From 2-02-FULL-46-13 sp036517235 (GTDB lineage: Bacteria; Patescibacteriota; Minisyncoccia; Phycocordibacterales; DSPV01): DNA of 5,686 bases. Below are positions 1 to 4,633 of the stretch, piece after piece. The translations under genes and the position numbers were made by a program. The stretch lies in assembly GCA_036517235.1 (NCBI GenBank), contig DATDXL010000078.1, positions 1-5,686 of the forward strand, read 5' to 3'. Positions within the stretch are counted from its first letter, which is position 1, and the number at the start of each line of letters is the position of its first letter. The notes under the pieces were generated by a model that worked only from the letters and a program-made list of their open reading frames with translations, ran no database searches and was not told where the DNA came from.

Positions 1-155
1 GCAAGAACGGACAAGAGAAGTTCCGACCCGCTAAACGGCAGGTACCCGGCATACGCGACGAGAACGGAAAAAATAGTCATCGCCGAAAGCGCGTACAGTA
101 TGAGCCGGTACATAGTTATGGAGTTCAGGAAGTTGTCTACACGCCCGATGAGCAT
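1..155 (-). CDS. Membrane protein, N-terminal part only (possibly NqrB/RnfD-like)
   Basis: Not in any supplied frame list; found by reading the minus strand. It starts at ATG 155-153 and stays open to the window edge, about 51 residues. The N-terminus is a short amphipathic stretch (MLIGRVDNFLNSITMYRLIL) followed by a hydrophobic helix at about residues 16-38 and the start of a second. From memory, an N-terminus of the form 'FLN-ITMYRL-LY' occurs in CPR membrane proteins related to NqrB/RnfD subunits, often joined to a flavin/NAD reductase part. That assignment is weak because only the first helix is visible. A -10-like TATACT ends exactly 6 nt before the ATG, which supports this start over Met15. 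The next gene upstream, a cupredoxin in the same direction, would fit a redox theme, but this is inference. Confidence 0.6.
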   Translation of the reverse strand, partial: MLIGRVDNFLNSITMYRLILYALSAMTIFSVLVAYAGYLPFSGSELLLSVL

Positions 156-161
156 ATATAT

Positions 162-167
162 AGTATA
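162..167 (-). promoter_or_regulatory. -10 box (TATACT) for a leaderless start at 155
   Basis: TATACT on the minus strand is followed by ATATAT and then ATG. The hexamer occupies -12 to -7 relative to the A of ATG, so transcription would begin at the start codon. No convincing -35 is seen at 16-18 nt. The same spacing recurs at four other genes in the window. Confidence 0.5.
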
Positions 168-207
168 GCGAGAAATATCCGACCTTTCAGAGACACGACA
201 AGGGCCC

Positions 208-236
208 GCACGCCACGAAATACTAAACTGGCGTGC
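208..236. repeat. 8-bp perfect inverted repeat (hairpin) between two genes
   Basis: GCACGCCA (208-215) and TGGCGTGC (229-236) are exact reverse complements around a 13-nt loop. It lies downstream of the cupredoxin gene and upstream of the gene starting at 155. No T-run follows on either strand, so it is not a standard intrinsic terminator. It may be a transcript-end hairpin, a processing site or a protein-binding site. Confidence 0.45.
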
Positions 237-280
237 TCACTGGCGCTATCCCTCTGTGTACCCTATCTCCCTATATCGTC

Positions 281-730
281 TTACTCCACAATGAGGTTGC
301 CCTTCATGCCCATAGCGCGGTGCGTACCAACTGAACAATAGTACTCAAAGGTCCCGGTCTTATCGGCAACAAACTCAATAGTCTCGGTTTGACCTTCCTG
401 GAGTTGCTTCGTCCGTGCGTTAAACTCATCGACGACCCAGTCATGAACACCCTTTTCGTTGGTAAAGACGATGCGGACGGTATCCCCAAGCTTGACCTTC
501 ATCTCGGTTACCGAGAACTTAAACGGTGAACCGGTGACTTTGAATTCCTTGAACTCGCCTACCGACGCTGTCGAAGCCGCGTTCGAAGCATCATCGACGA
601 CGTCCAATCCCGTGGGTACCGTGTCAAGTGCCGGCATACCGGAATCTACCGGTGCCTGCTGCTTAAAGAGAAACCAGCCGCCGACGAGAACGATGACCAC
701 GATGATGACCGACAAAACTGTTTTATTCAT
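281..730 (-). CDS. Membrane-anchored cupredoxin (blue-copper, plastocyanin-like domain)
   Basis: Predicted type-1 copper protein on the outer face of the membrane, probably an electron carrier or copper binder. Residues 1-22 are a signal anchor (MNKT, then a Val/Ile-rich helix). Residues 23-58 are a Ser/Ala/Asp-rich linker and 59-149 the cupredoxin fold. All four copper ligands are visible: His96 (in GVHDW), Cys132, His137 and Met142 (in YYCSVGTHRAMGMKG), a C-x4-H-x4-M loop common in plastocyanin/amicyanin-like proteins. There is no lipobox Cys, so anchoring is by the uncleaved helix. At 149 aa it is complete for a one-domain family. No Shine-Dalgarno is evident. Two -10-like sites lie upstream, at 738-743 and 781-786. 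The redox partner is unknown; the truncated gene downstream (1-155) is a candidate only. Confidence 0.9.
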   Translation of the reverse strand: MNKTVLSVIIVVIVLVGGWFLFKQQAPVDSGMPALDTVPTGLDVVDDASNAASTASVGEFKEFKVTGSPFKFSVTEMKVKLGDTVRIVFTNEKGVHDWVVDEFNARTKQLQEGQTETIEFVADKTGTFEYYCSVGTHRAMGMKGNLIVE

Positions 731-737
731 GTTACGA

Positions 738-786
738 ATTATCGATTATTGCTAATTTTTACTTTCCCCAAGGAGAGTCCATTATA
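738..786 (-). promoter_or_regulatory. Two candidate -10 boxes for the cupredoxin gene
   Basis: GATAAT (738-743) ends 7 nt before the ATG at 730 and would give a leaderless or nearly leaderless mRNA. TATAAT (781-786) is preceded by TGG, so it reads as an extended -10 (TGnTATAAT), and would give a leader of about 45 nt. A weak TTTACG (806-811) lies 19 nt further upstream. The sequence cannot show which is used, or whether both are. Confidence 0.45.
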
Positions 787-858
787 CCACGTACGCTTAT
801 CTTGCCGTAAAGATAAAAAACGGGTTTTAACAAACGACGAGTTCTGCACACTGCCTTC

Positions 859-1371
859 ATGAAAGAGCTACTGGAAAAATTTTGGGGTTGGTACGAACAG
901 CACTATTTTCTCAATCTATGCGTCGCGGGAAGACTCTTCCTTTTGCAGATCGTGCACCTCTGCTGGCTTGCGACCGATGTCATCGCGACAAAGCTTCTTG
1001 GGACGAGCCTCTTCCACCTGACAGGTATCTGGAAATATATTATCATCGCGGTAGACTATACGGAAATTCCCGCGCTCGTCACGACAAGCGTACTCTACCT
1101 CAACGAGGCGCGGAAACAGAGAACTCTGAAATCCATTTTCTTTCTCATATTCCTCAACTCGCAGTGGCTCCACCTCTTCTGGATAACGGATGAGTTTGTG
1201 CTCGACGCGCTTACAGGAGCAAATGTCGCTCTCCCCCTCTCTCTTGCGTGGGTCGCGATACTCATAGACTACCTTGAAGTACCCGTTATCATCGATGTGC
1301 TCAAAAAAATAGTCGTCGCGGTAAAACGTAGAGAATTCGACAGAATACACGAGGCGCTCAAAGAAAAATGA
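859..1371 (+). CDS. Four-helix membrane protein with a duplicated His/Asp/Glu motif
   Basis: Integral membrane protein of 170 aa, function unknown to me. Helices lie at about residues 24-42, 57-80, 92-113 and 124-147, with basic tails (KRREF...KEK) at the C-terminus. The two halves are a visible internal repeat: H33-L-C-W...T-D40 then D66-Y-T-E69-I-P71 in the first, and H105-L-F-W-I-T-D111 then D137-Y-L-E140-V-P142 in the second, offset by one residue. Conserved polar residues inside helices, repeated with pseudo-twofold symmetry, suggest a metal, proton or cofactor site; this is inference. The start is ATG 859 with no clear Shine-Dalgarno. A weak promoter (TTGCCG 802-807, TTTAAC 826-831) is possible. 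The TGA stop lies inside the left arm of the terminator that follows. It is convergent with the SWIB gene. Confidence 0.85.
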   Translation: MKELLEKFWGWYEQHYFLNLCVAGRLFLLQIVHLCWLATDVIATKLLGTSLFHLTGIWKYIIIAVDYTEIPALVTTSVLYLNEARKQRTLKSIFFLIFLNSQWLHLFWITDEFVLDALTGANVALPLSLAWVAILIDYLEVPVIIDVLKKIVVAVKRREFDRIHEALKEK

Positions 1372-1397
1372 CCTACCCTCTCGGGCAGGTCATTTTT
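1364..1397. terminator. Bidirectional intrinsic terminator
   Basis: AAAAATGACCT (1364-1374) pairs perfectly with AGGTCATTTTT (1387-1397). An inner CCC/GGG pairing closes on a TCTC loop. T-rich tracts flank both sides, so it can end the + strand gene 859-1371, whose TGA is inside the left arm, and the convergent SWIB gene. Confidence 0.88.
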
Positions 1398-1419
1398 CTT
1401 CTGTAGTAACTAAAATCCT

Positions 1420-1677
1420 CTAGGAGAGGTGCTTCGCGAGAAGTCCTCCCATTTTCATCATATGCACCTGGGGCTGTCCAAACACCGCCTTCAGTTTCTC
1501 ATCGGCATTGATAAGGCGCTTATCCTTCGAATCCTGGAGATTGTTTCCCTTGATGTAGACCCAGAGCTTCTTTACCACTTCCGAGCGAGGCATGGGGCCT
1601 GCGCCAACGACCGCAGTCAATTCAGGGCTGAGATTAAGGGGCTTCATAAACGCGGAATTCGCTTTTGCTTGTGCCAT
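1420..1677 (-). CDS. SWIB/MDM2-domain protein
   Basis: A stand-alone SWIB domain, 85 aa. After MAQAKANSAFM come the family signatures: KPLNLSPELTAVVG (12-25), GPMPRSEVVKKLWVYIKG (27-44), NNLQDSKDKRLINADEKLKAVFG (45-67), and the end motif MMKMGGLLAKHLS (73-85). In eukaryotes SWIB occurs in SWI/SNF chromatin-remodelling subunits; in bacteria it is found as a small free protein or fused to topoisomerases, and its role, possibly with nucleoid or DNA topology, is unsettled. The frame stays open upstream to a GTG at 1893, but the domain starts after 1677. A -10-like TTTAAT ends exactly 6 nt before ATG 1677, and a second TATAAT lies inside the upstream extension. The 85-aa start is therefore preferred. 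Confidence 0.9.
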   Translation of the reverse strand: MAQAKANSAFMKPLNLSPELTAVVGAGPMPRSEVVKKLWVYIKGNNLQDSKDKRLINADEKLKAVFGQPQVHMMKMGGLLAKHLS

Positions 1678-1683
1678 AGGTTT

Positions 1684-1719
1684 ATTAAATACTAGTAAAA
1701 CTCCTATGTAGCCATTATA
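1684..1719 (-). promoter_or_regulatory. SWIB promoter region: two -10 candidates
   Basis: TTTAAT (1684-1689) ends 6 nt before ATG 1677 and fits leaderless initiation. TATAAT (1714-1719), with TGCACA 16 nt further upstream (1736-1741) as a possible -35, would give a leader of about 30 nt. Tandem starts are possible. Confidence 0.45.
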
Positions 1720-1821
1720 CCCCACAATGACCCTCTGTGCACCATTGACAAGAGAGCCAGCCCAGAGCCCCCTTGCTCTATTCAATATACAGAGGGCTAG
1801 GACTTGAGACGTGCTCAAAAC

Positions 1822-1911
1822 GCCTTTCCTACGATAAAACCAACAGCCGAATAGAGCGCCGGCAAGGAATTCGGAGAACCAGTGGATGCTCACCGATACC
1901 CAAAGCCCTAT
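1822..1911 (-). pseudogene. Probable remnant of a PAP2-type phosphatase C-terminus
   Basis: The minus frame reads I-G-L-W-V-S-V-S-I-H-W-F-S-E-F-L-A-G-A-L-F-G and then C-W-F-Y-R-R-K-G. This resembles the third motif of PAP2 phosphatases (SR-x5-H-x3-D followed by LAGALLG): the His and LAGAL-G are kept, the Asp is Glu, and the SR pair is absent. A TGA lies in frame a little upstream, at about 1970, and the rest of a PAP2 protein is not in the window. The frame happens to run on into SWIB without a stop. Apart from this fragment and the SWIB promoter, I see nothing in 1678-1966. The match is short and from memory, so chance is not excluded. Confidence 0.3.
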
Positions 1912-1966
1912 GTTGAACTTTGTAAGAACCTGGAAATCGCGTGAGAACGAAAAAAACTCGACTACC

Positions 1967-2626
1967 CTACCTCAAAATCACGTCGCGAGGCGCCTCGTCG
2001 GCGATGCACTGCAAAACCATATCCTTCGGGAAATCGTACTGGTCGGCGATAGCGCACGGAATGATACCGTTCCCTGAATAGGCGATTTCCCATCCTTTTT
2101 CGGTATTCGCTCCAAACCATATTCCACCACCCGATTCTTCCGTGAATCGCACCTGTCCCTTGGCGAAATCACCCGCGACAGCGTCAATGGTAGCGATAAG
2201 AGTGTCCGCATCAAGAGCGAGCTTTTGGCTCAAGAGTTGGACTGCCTGTATCGTATCAATAGAGGGGCTCTGGACTTTTCCGTTTTTAATAACGACCGTA
2301 AGCGACGTCCGCTCGACGCCCCTCTCCAACATAATGTCGTAGGCACCCCGCTCCTCGTACGAATTGAACGACGCAACGGTGAGCGCGTAACTCTCTCCGA
2401 CGTGGGCGACCGCAAGCTCTGCGGCGTCTTTGATATCCGGCGTCATCTCAAACGCGCGAATGCACGCGCCGACTTCTTCATCAAAGGCATAGCCGGCCGA
2501 GCCGAGACAGCCATGTTCATCTCTATCCCCACCGACAAGGGGAGTTTCATTCTTCTTACCGAAAAATACCACTCCAACCACAACAGCGATGATAATAACC
2601 ACCAAAACCAAGATAGACTTTTTCAT
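1967..2626 (-). CDS. Exported or membrane-anchored protein of unknown function, four cysteines
   Basis: 219 aa. Residues 1-22 are a signal anchor (MKKSI, then a Val/Ile helix). Next comes a small cysteine unit, GGDRDEHGCLGSAGYAFDEE...C55-IRAFE, with C40 and C55. A middle part (66-150) looks alpha/beta, with TSLTVVIKNGKVQS as a beta hairpin. The C-terminal part carries GGGIWFGA (166-173), GWEIAYSGNGIIPC191 and YDFPKDMVLQC207. The four Cys probably form two disulfides outside the cell. I recall the 'DEHGC-GSAGY' and 'SGNG-IPC---Y-FP--MV--C' patterns in uncharacterised exported proteins of CPR bacteria and archaea, but know no function. The start is supported by the signal anchor and a TATACT ending 6 nt upstream. 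No clear terminator is seen downstream. Confidence 0.85.
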   Translation of the reverse strand: MKKSILVLVVIIIAVVVGVVFFGKKNETPLVGGDRDEHGCLGSAGYAFDEEVGACIRAFEMTPDIKDAAELAVAHVGESYALTVASFNSYEERGAYDIMLERGVERTSLTVVIKNGKVQSPSIDTIQAVQLLSQKLALDADTLIATIDAVAGDFAKGQVRFTEESGGGIWFGANTEKGWEIAYSGNGIIPCAIADQYDFPKDMVLQCIADEAPRDVILR

Positions 2627-2632
2627 GGGTTA

Positions 2633-2638
2633 AGTATA
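2633..2638 (-). promoter_or_regulatory. -10 box (TATACT) for a leaderless start at 2626
   Basis: TATACT, then TAACCC, then ATG: the hexamer sits at -12 to -7 and is identical to the one before the gene starting at 155. A TTGAAT (2653-2658) lies 14 nt upstream, too close for a standard -35. Confidence 0.5.
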
Positions 2639-2658
2639 CACCCGCAGAAATGATTCAA

Positions 2659-2687
2659 GATTCATGATTTAGGATTTATGAATTACG
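2659..2687 (+). repeat. 29-nt dispersed repeat, copy A
   Basis: It begins GATTCATGATTTAGG and ends ATGAATTACG. The reverse complement of 4126-4154 matches it at 27 of 29 positions, so the two copies are inverted. Copy A overlaps the stop codon of the gene at 2676-3161. It contains a 6-bp inverted repeat (ATTCAT 2660-2665, ATGAAT 2678-2683). The two copies bound a 1.5-kb segment of accessory character. Confidence 0.75.
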
Positions 2688-3161
2688 TGCATCAGCTTTT
2701 TTCTTTTTTTTCATCGACTCTTCTTCCTCTCGGACATGCCTGTTCAGACCTTCCACCATCGCTTTAGCCAAAGCATCGCCAAACGCCTTTGCATCGTCGG
2801 GATTATCGTAAGTGACCTTCCCTGTTTTTTCATGGTCGACTGGTTGCAATTCTGAAGACGTCTCACCGATCCAATTCTCTATGTACTTTGTGTGTGCGGC
2901 ATAGACACATGACATTGTGCTGTCGTATACACGTACATCGTACCCGCCATCGACGTCATTCATTGCCCGCAGGCTTTCCCAGCCTTTATTCTTCAGCACG
3001 AATAATGCATCTGCGATAGCAATTGCTTTTCCTAGGTCTTCTTCTTTTCCAACCTCCTCCATTTTTCCCATTACATCAGCGTAGTAGTACGCATCCATGG
3101 CATCCAGCAATACGATGCTAAAGGGTGGTTTATAGGTTGATTTATCATTATTTATTTTCAT
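2676..3161 (-). CDS. Hypothetical protein, soluble, lysine-rich C-terminus
   Basis: 161 aa, no family recognised. There is no signal peptide and no membrane helix; it looks cytoplasmic. Residues 13-60 contain a likely beta strand (FSIVLLDAMD) followed by acidic helices (MGKMEEVGKEEDLGKAIAIADAL). Residues 73-98 look like beta strands with one Cys (C85). Residues 122-149 form a charged helix, ending in K151-K155 and ARNS. The start ATG 3161 has no Shine-Dalgarno; an AATAAT (3170-3175) lies 8 nt upstream. It is 33 nt downstream of the 41-aa peptide gene in the same direction, so the two may be co-transcribed. The stop codon overlaps repeat copy A. The surroundings are visibly more AT-rich than the flanking genes, which fits acquired DNA. 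Confidence 0.7.
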   Translation of the reverse strand: MKINNDKSTYKPPFSIVLLDAMDAYYYADVMGKMEEVGKEEDLGKAIAIADALFVLKNKGWESLRAMNDVDGGYDVRVYDSTMSCVYAAHTKYIENWIGETSSELQPVDHEKTGKVTYDNPDDAKAFGDALAKAMVEGLNRHVREEEESMKKKKKADARNS

Positions 3162-3194
3162 ATTTTTTAATTATTTGATAATTTGTTGCAATAT

Positions 3195-3320
3195 CTAGTA
3201 CCGAATAAGCTTAAGTCCGAGTGCATACCCGATGGTGAATAGAATGATTATGTCGAGTATCTTCATTGTCAACTTGATGAGGTACTTCTTGGTGAATTTC
3301 TTGTAATCGAATGTTTTCAT
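3195..3320 (-). CDS. Small single-helix membrane peptide, 41 aa
   Basis: Too short for ordinary gene finders. It reads MKTFDYKKFTKKYLIKL, then a hydrophobic helix (about residues 19-38, LDIIILFTIGYALG) and a basic end (KLIRY), then TAG. The lysine-rich N-terminus followed by one helix is the usual look of a small inner-membrane peptide with the N-terminus inside. It lies 33 nt before the 161-aa gene in the same direction and just after a strong terminator and a 21-bp palindrome, so it probably heads its own two-gene unit. AGAGGA lies 15 nt upstream of the ATG, rather far for a Shine-Dalgarno. The size and shape resemble type I toxins and membrane regulators, but no homology is recognised. Confidence 0.5.
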   Translation of the reverse strand: MKTFDYKKFTKKYLIKLTMKILDIIILFTIGYALGLKLIRY

Positions 3321-3339
3321 TTTTTTGTTTGTTAATCCT

Positions 3340-3360
3340 CTAATGCTCTTAGAGCTTTAG
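3340..3360. repeat. 21-bp near-perfect palindrome, possible operator
   Basis: CTAA-T-GCTCT-T-AGAGC-T-TTAG: arms of 4 and 5 bp pair perfectly, interrupted only by one T/T mismatch around a single central T. It sits 20 nt upstream of the 41-aa peptide start and is a natural place for a repressor site. No T-run follows, so it is not a terminator. Confidence 0.45.
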
Positions 3361-3371
3361 TTGCGGACTAG

Positions 3372-3435
3372 GCAAACAAAAAAGCGACTAAGAGATTTAA
3401 TCGAGTTTGACTGCTCAATGAAATCTCCCAATCGC
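3372..3435 (-). terminator. Strong intrinsic terminator for the truncated methyltransferase gene
   Basis: Arms are 3421-3435 and 3384-3398 around a 22-nt loop. In minus-strand RNA all 15 positions pair, three as G-U wobbles, whereas plus-strand RNA would have three A-C mismatches. The minus transcript then runs TTTTTTGTTTG. The pairing therefore shows selection for the minus direction. It lies 8 nt past the TAG at 3444. Confidence 0.85.
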
Positions 3436-3443
3436 CTTAACGA

Positions 3444-3839
3444 CTAGTCATACAAATGTCTTGTGGTTTCCCGCAGATTTCCCGGGTCGCCTACTCTCTC
3501 GAGAGACACGTATGGTCCGAATTTCACCCGAGCGTTGCTTGCGCAAGCGCTATAGGGATTGGCACGGACTACCAAAATGAGCATATTCGCCCAGTCATTA
3601 TAAAAAGCATTGTCCGTATTAAACTCGCGGATTTCCTGTAAGGGCGCCGCTGGTGTTTCTGCGATCACTCGCGCCTCCGGCGTCTTTCCTTTGTAGACAA
3701 GTTTGTAATCCTTAGTCGCCTCAACATAATCCACCTCATCACTATCAAAAAGCTTCGCCTGAAAAGAAGACGACAAATCCTTGCCCTCAGCAAGGGCCTT
3801 AATTATTTTTTCTCGATCTTTATCGCTTATTCTTGGCAC
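3444..3839 (-). pseudogene. Truncated N-terminus of a Mod-type (type III-like) DNA methyltransferase
   Basis: 131 aa from a GTG start. Residues 1-88 (KIIKALAEGKDL; KLFDSDEVDYVEATKDYKLVYKGK; TPAAPLQEIREFNTDN; DWANMLIL) fit the N-terminal region of Mod/adenine-specific methyltransferases as I remember it, where 'W-NMLI-GDNL--LK' normally follows. Here the match stops at residue 88, and residues 89-131 (starting VVRANPYSACASNARV) are unrelated. The catalytic DPPY motif and SAM-binding motif are absent, so no methylation activity is expected. Reading the other two frames after residue 88 does not restore the family and reaches stops soon. This points to replacement or recombination, not a simple frameshift. 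Two 12-bp palindromes (3495-3506, 3537-3548) lie in the unrelated tail. No restriction partner is in view. Confidence 0.6.
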
Positions 3840-4033
3840 GGAATTAACATTACAATACGACTTTTTTGGCCAAAACGCTAGACAGTACCGATTAAAAATG
3901 ATGCTACGGGTACCACTACATATTTTAATAAAACAACCCGGTGAATGAGCGGAGGAATCACCCCGTCTGACGACACTGACGCTACTGACGATAAAAATGA
4001 AAAGATTAAGGTGCTCGCTTGCTGCTCTCCCCC

Positions 4034-4050
4034 GCTCCTTCGGAGCTTTT
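4034..4050 (+). terminator. Weak hairpin with short T-run
   Basis: GCTCC-TTC-GGAGC (4034-4046) followed by TTTT and an AT-rich stretch. The five-pair stem is short for a terminator and no + strand gene clearly precedes it. Confidence 0.3.
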
Positions 4051-4125
4051 CATAAATTTTCTAGCCACCTAAACCAATTCGGGACAAGTTTTGCCGTCTC
4101 TCGACAAGAGGCGCTTTCTCTCGTT

Positions 4126-4154
4126 CGTAATTCATAATTCCTAAATCATAAATC
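4126..4154 (-). repeat. 29-nt dispersed repeat, copy B (inverted relative to copy A)
   Basis: The reverse complement begins GATTTATGATTTAGG and ends ATGAATTACG. It differs from copy A (2659-2687) at two positions. It marks the right-hand edge of the segment holding the broken methyltransferase and the two unknown genes. Confidence 0.75.
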
Positions 4155-4183
4155 CCATCTCCCCCCCACACTCACAAATTCTC

Positions 4184-4211
4184 ATACCAACAAACTCCAG
4201 TATGTTGGTAT
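4184..4211. promoter_or_regulatory. Operator-like palindrome, second copy
   Basis: ATACCAACAAACT-CC-AGTATGTTGGTAT, identical to 4540-4567 except for one base in the right arm (A for T). It lies 27 nt past the 3' end of the winged-helix gene. On the + strand its right arm forms TGGTATAAG, an extended -10-like site (4206-4214) pointing antisense into that gene. It may be a second binding site for the regulator. Confidence 0.65.
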
Positions 4212-4238
4212 AAGTTTTGTATCAGACGAGACCAAGCT

Positions 4239-4523
4239 TTACGCCTGTTGAAATGTTTTCAGGAAGTGGACAAATCTTTTTCCGTACGGCGAAAGCGAAT
4301 GTTCCACAAACTTGCCGTTGTATTTCTTGTTTATCAATCCGGCATGATAGAGGCGCCTCGTGTGCTCGCCTATCGTCTTCTCGTTGGCGTTGAGACTTTC
4401 TATGATTCCTTCGAGCGTGACACCCTCATTCTCCGCCACATGAAGCAAAATCTCTATGCGGTGATGATTCGCCATACCCTTGAGGTGGCGCTCCATCTGC
4501 TTTGCAGTCTTCAATTTTCCCAT
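4239..4523 (-). CDS. Winged-helix (ArsR-like) transcriptional regulator
   Basis: DNA-binding protein of 94 aa. It has a basic N-terminal helix (MGKLKTAKQMERHLKGMAN), the first core helix HHRIEILLHVAENEG (20-34), then VTLEGIIESLN and the recognition helix NEKTIGEHTRRLYHAGLI (47-64), a wing (NKKYNGKFVEHSLSP, 65-79) and a C-terminal helix. It has no Cys pair for metal sensing, so the signal is unknown. The start is ATG 4523: TATAAT ends exactly 6 nt before it, and the longer frame upstream crosses the promoter and operator. A 36-bp palindrome covers the -35 region of its own promoter and a near copy follows the gene, so autoregulation is very likely. tspO lies directly upstream in the same direction but is probably separately transcribed. 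Confidence 0.88.
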   Translation of the reverse strand: MGKLKTAKQMERHLKGMANHHRIEILLHVAENEGVTLEGIIESLNANEKTIGEHTRRLYHAGLINKKYNGKFVEHSLSPYGKRFVHFLKTFQQA

Positions 4524-4529
4524 TCCCTC

Positions 4530-4571
4530 ATTATACAACATACCAACAAACTCCAGTTTGTTGGTATGTTG
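4530..4571 (-). promoter_or_regulatory. Promoter and palindromic operator of the winged-helix gene
   Basis: TATAAT (4530-4535) is followed by GAGGGA and ATG 4523, with no room for a leader. Directly upstream, 4536-4552 and 4555-4571 are perfect 17-bp inverted arms (outer CAACATACC, inner CAAACT) around CC. The palindrome abuts the -10 and covers the -35 position, so a bound dimer should block RNA polymerase. No T-run follows the palindrome on either strand, so it is not a terminator. Confidence 0.8.
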
Positions 4572-4601
4572 TTGAACGGTTGGAAAAGTGAGAAACAGAC
4601 A

Positions 4602-4618
4602 AAAAGAAAAACCGCCTT
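4602..4618 (-). repeat. 17-nt repeat shared with the terminator at 5075-5091
   Basis: AAAAGAAAAACCGCCTT occurs exactly here and at 5075-5091. There it is the 3' arm and T-run of an intact terminator. Here, 16 nt past the tspO stop, the matching GGCGG arm on the + strand is missing, so this may be a broken or half-copied terminator for tspO. Confidence 0.5.
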
Positions 4619-4633
4619 CTCCCAAAAATAGTA

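Larger units (their letters stand above)
3840..4238. other. 400 bp without a convincing gene
   Basis: Contents seen: a TGTAAT (3849-3854, minus) that could serve the GTG gene; a possible + strand ORF of 36 codons (3945-4055, begins MSGGITPSDDTDATDD) with no Shine-Dalgarno in front and a GGAGG after its ATG, probably not real; three 9-nt units starting CTGACG (3967-3993) inside it; a small hairpin (4034-4046); repeat copy B (4126-4154); a run of seven C (4161-4167); and the second operator copy (4184-4211). It may be decayed coding DNA from the same event that broke the methyltransferase gene. Confidence 0.5.

Noticed and set aside
916..1350. 144-codon minus-strand frame opposite the duplicated-motif membrane gene
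   Set aside because: Highly charged, irregular product; the + strand gene has clear helices, an internal repeat and a terminator at its stop.
2225..2653. 142-codon open frame on the + strand
   Set aside because: Antisense to the exported four-cysteine gene, which has a signal anchor and motifs; the + product has neither.
3945..4055. 36-codon + strand ORF (MSGGITPSDDTD...)
   Set aside because: No promoter at useful spacing and no upstream Shine-Dalgarno; its acidic part comes from three 9-nt units and its end from a hairpin; too weak to call.
4161..4167. Run of seven C as a phase-variable tract
   Set aside because: It lies in no credible reading frame or promoter spacer.
4536..4571. The palindrome as a terminator for tspO
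   Set aside because: No T-run follows on either strand, it abuts a -10 box, and a near copy occurs elsewhere; an operator fits better.
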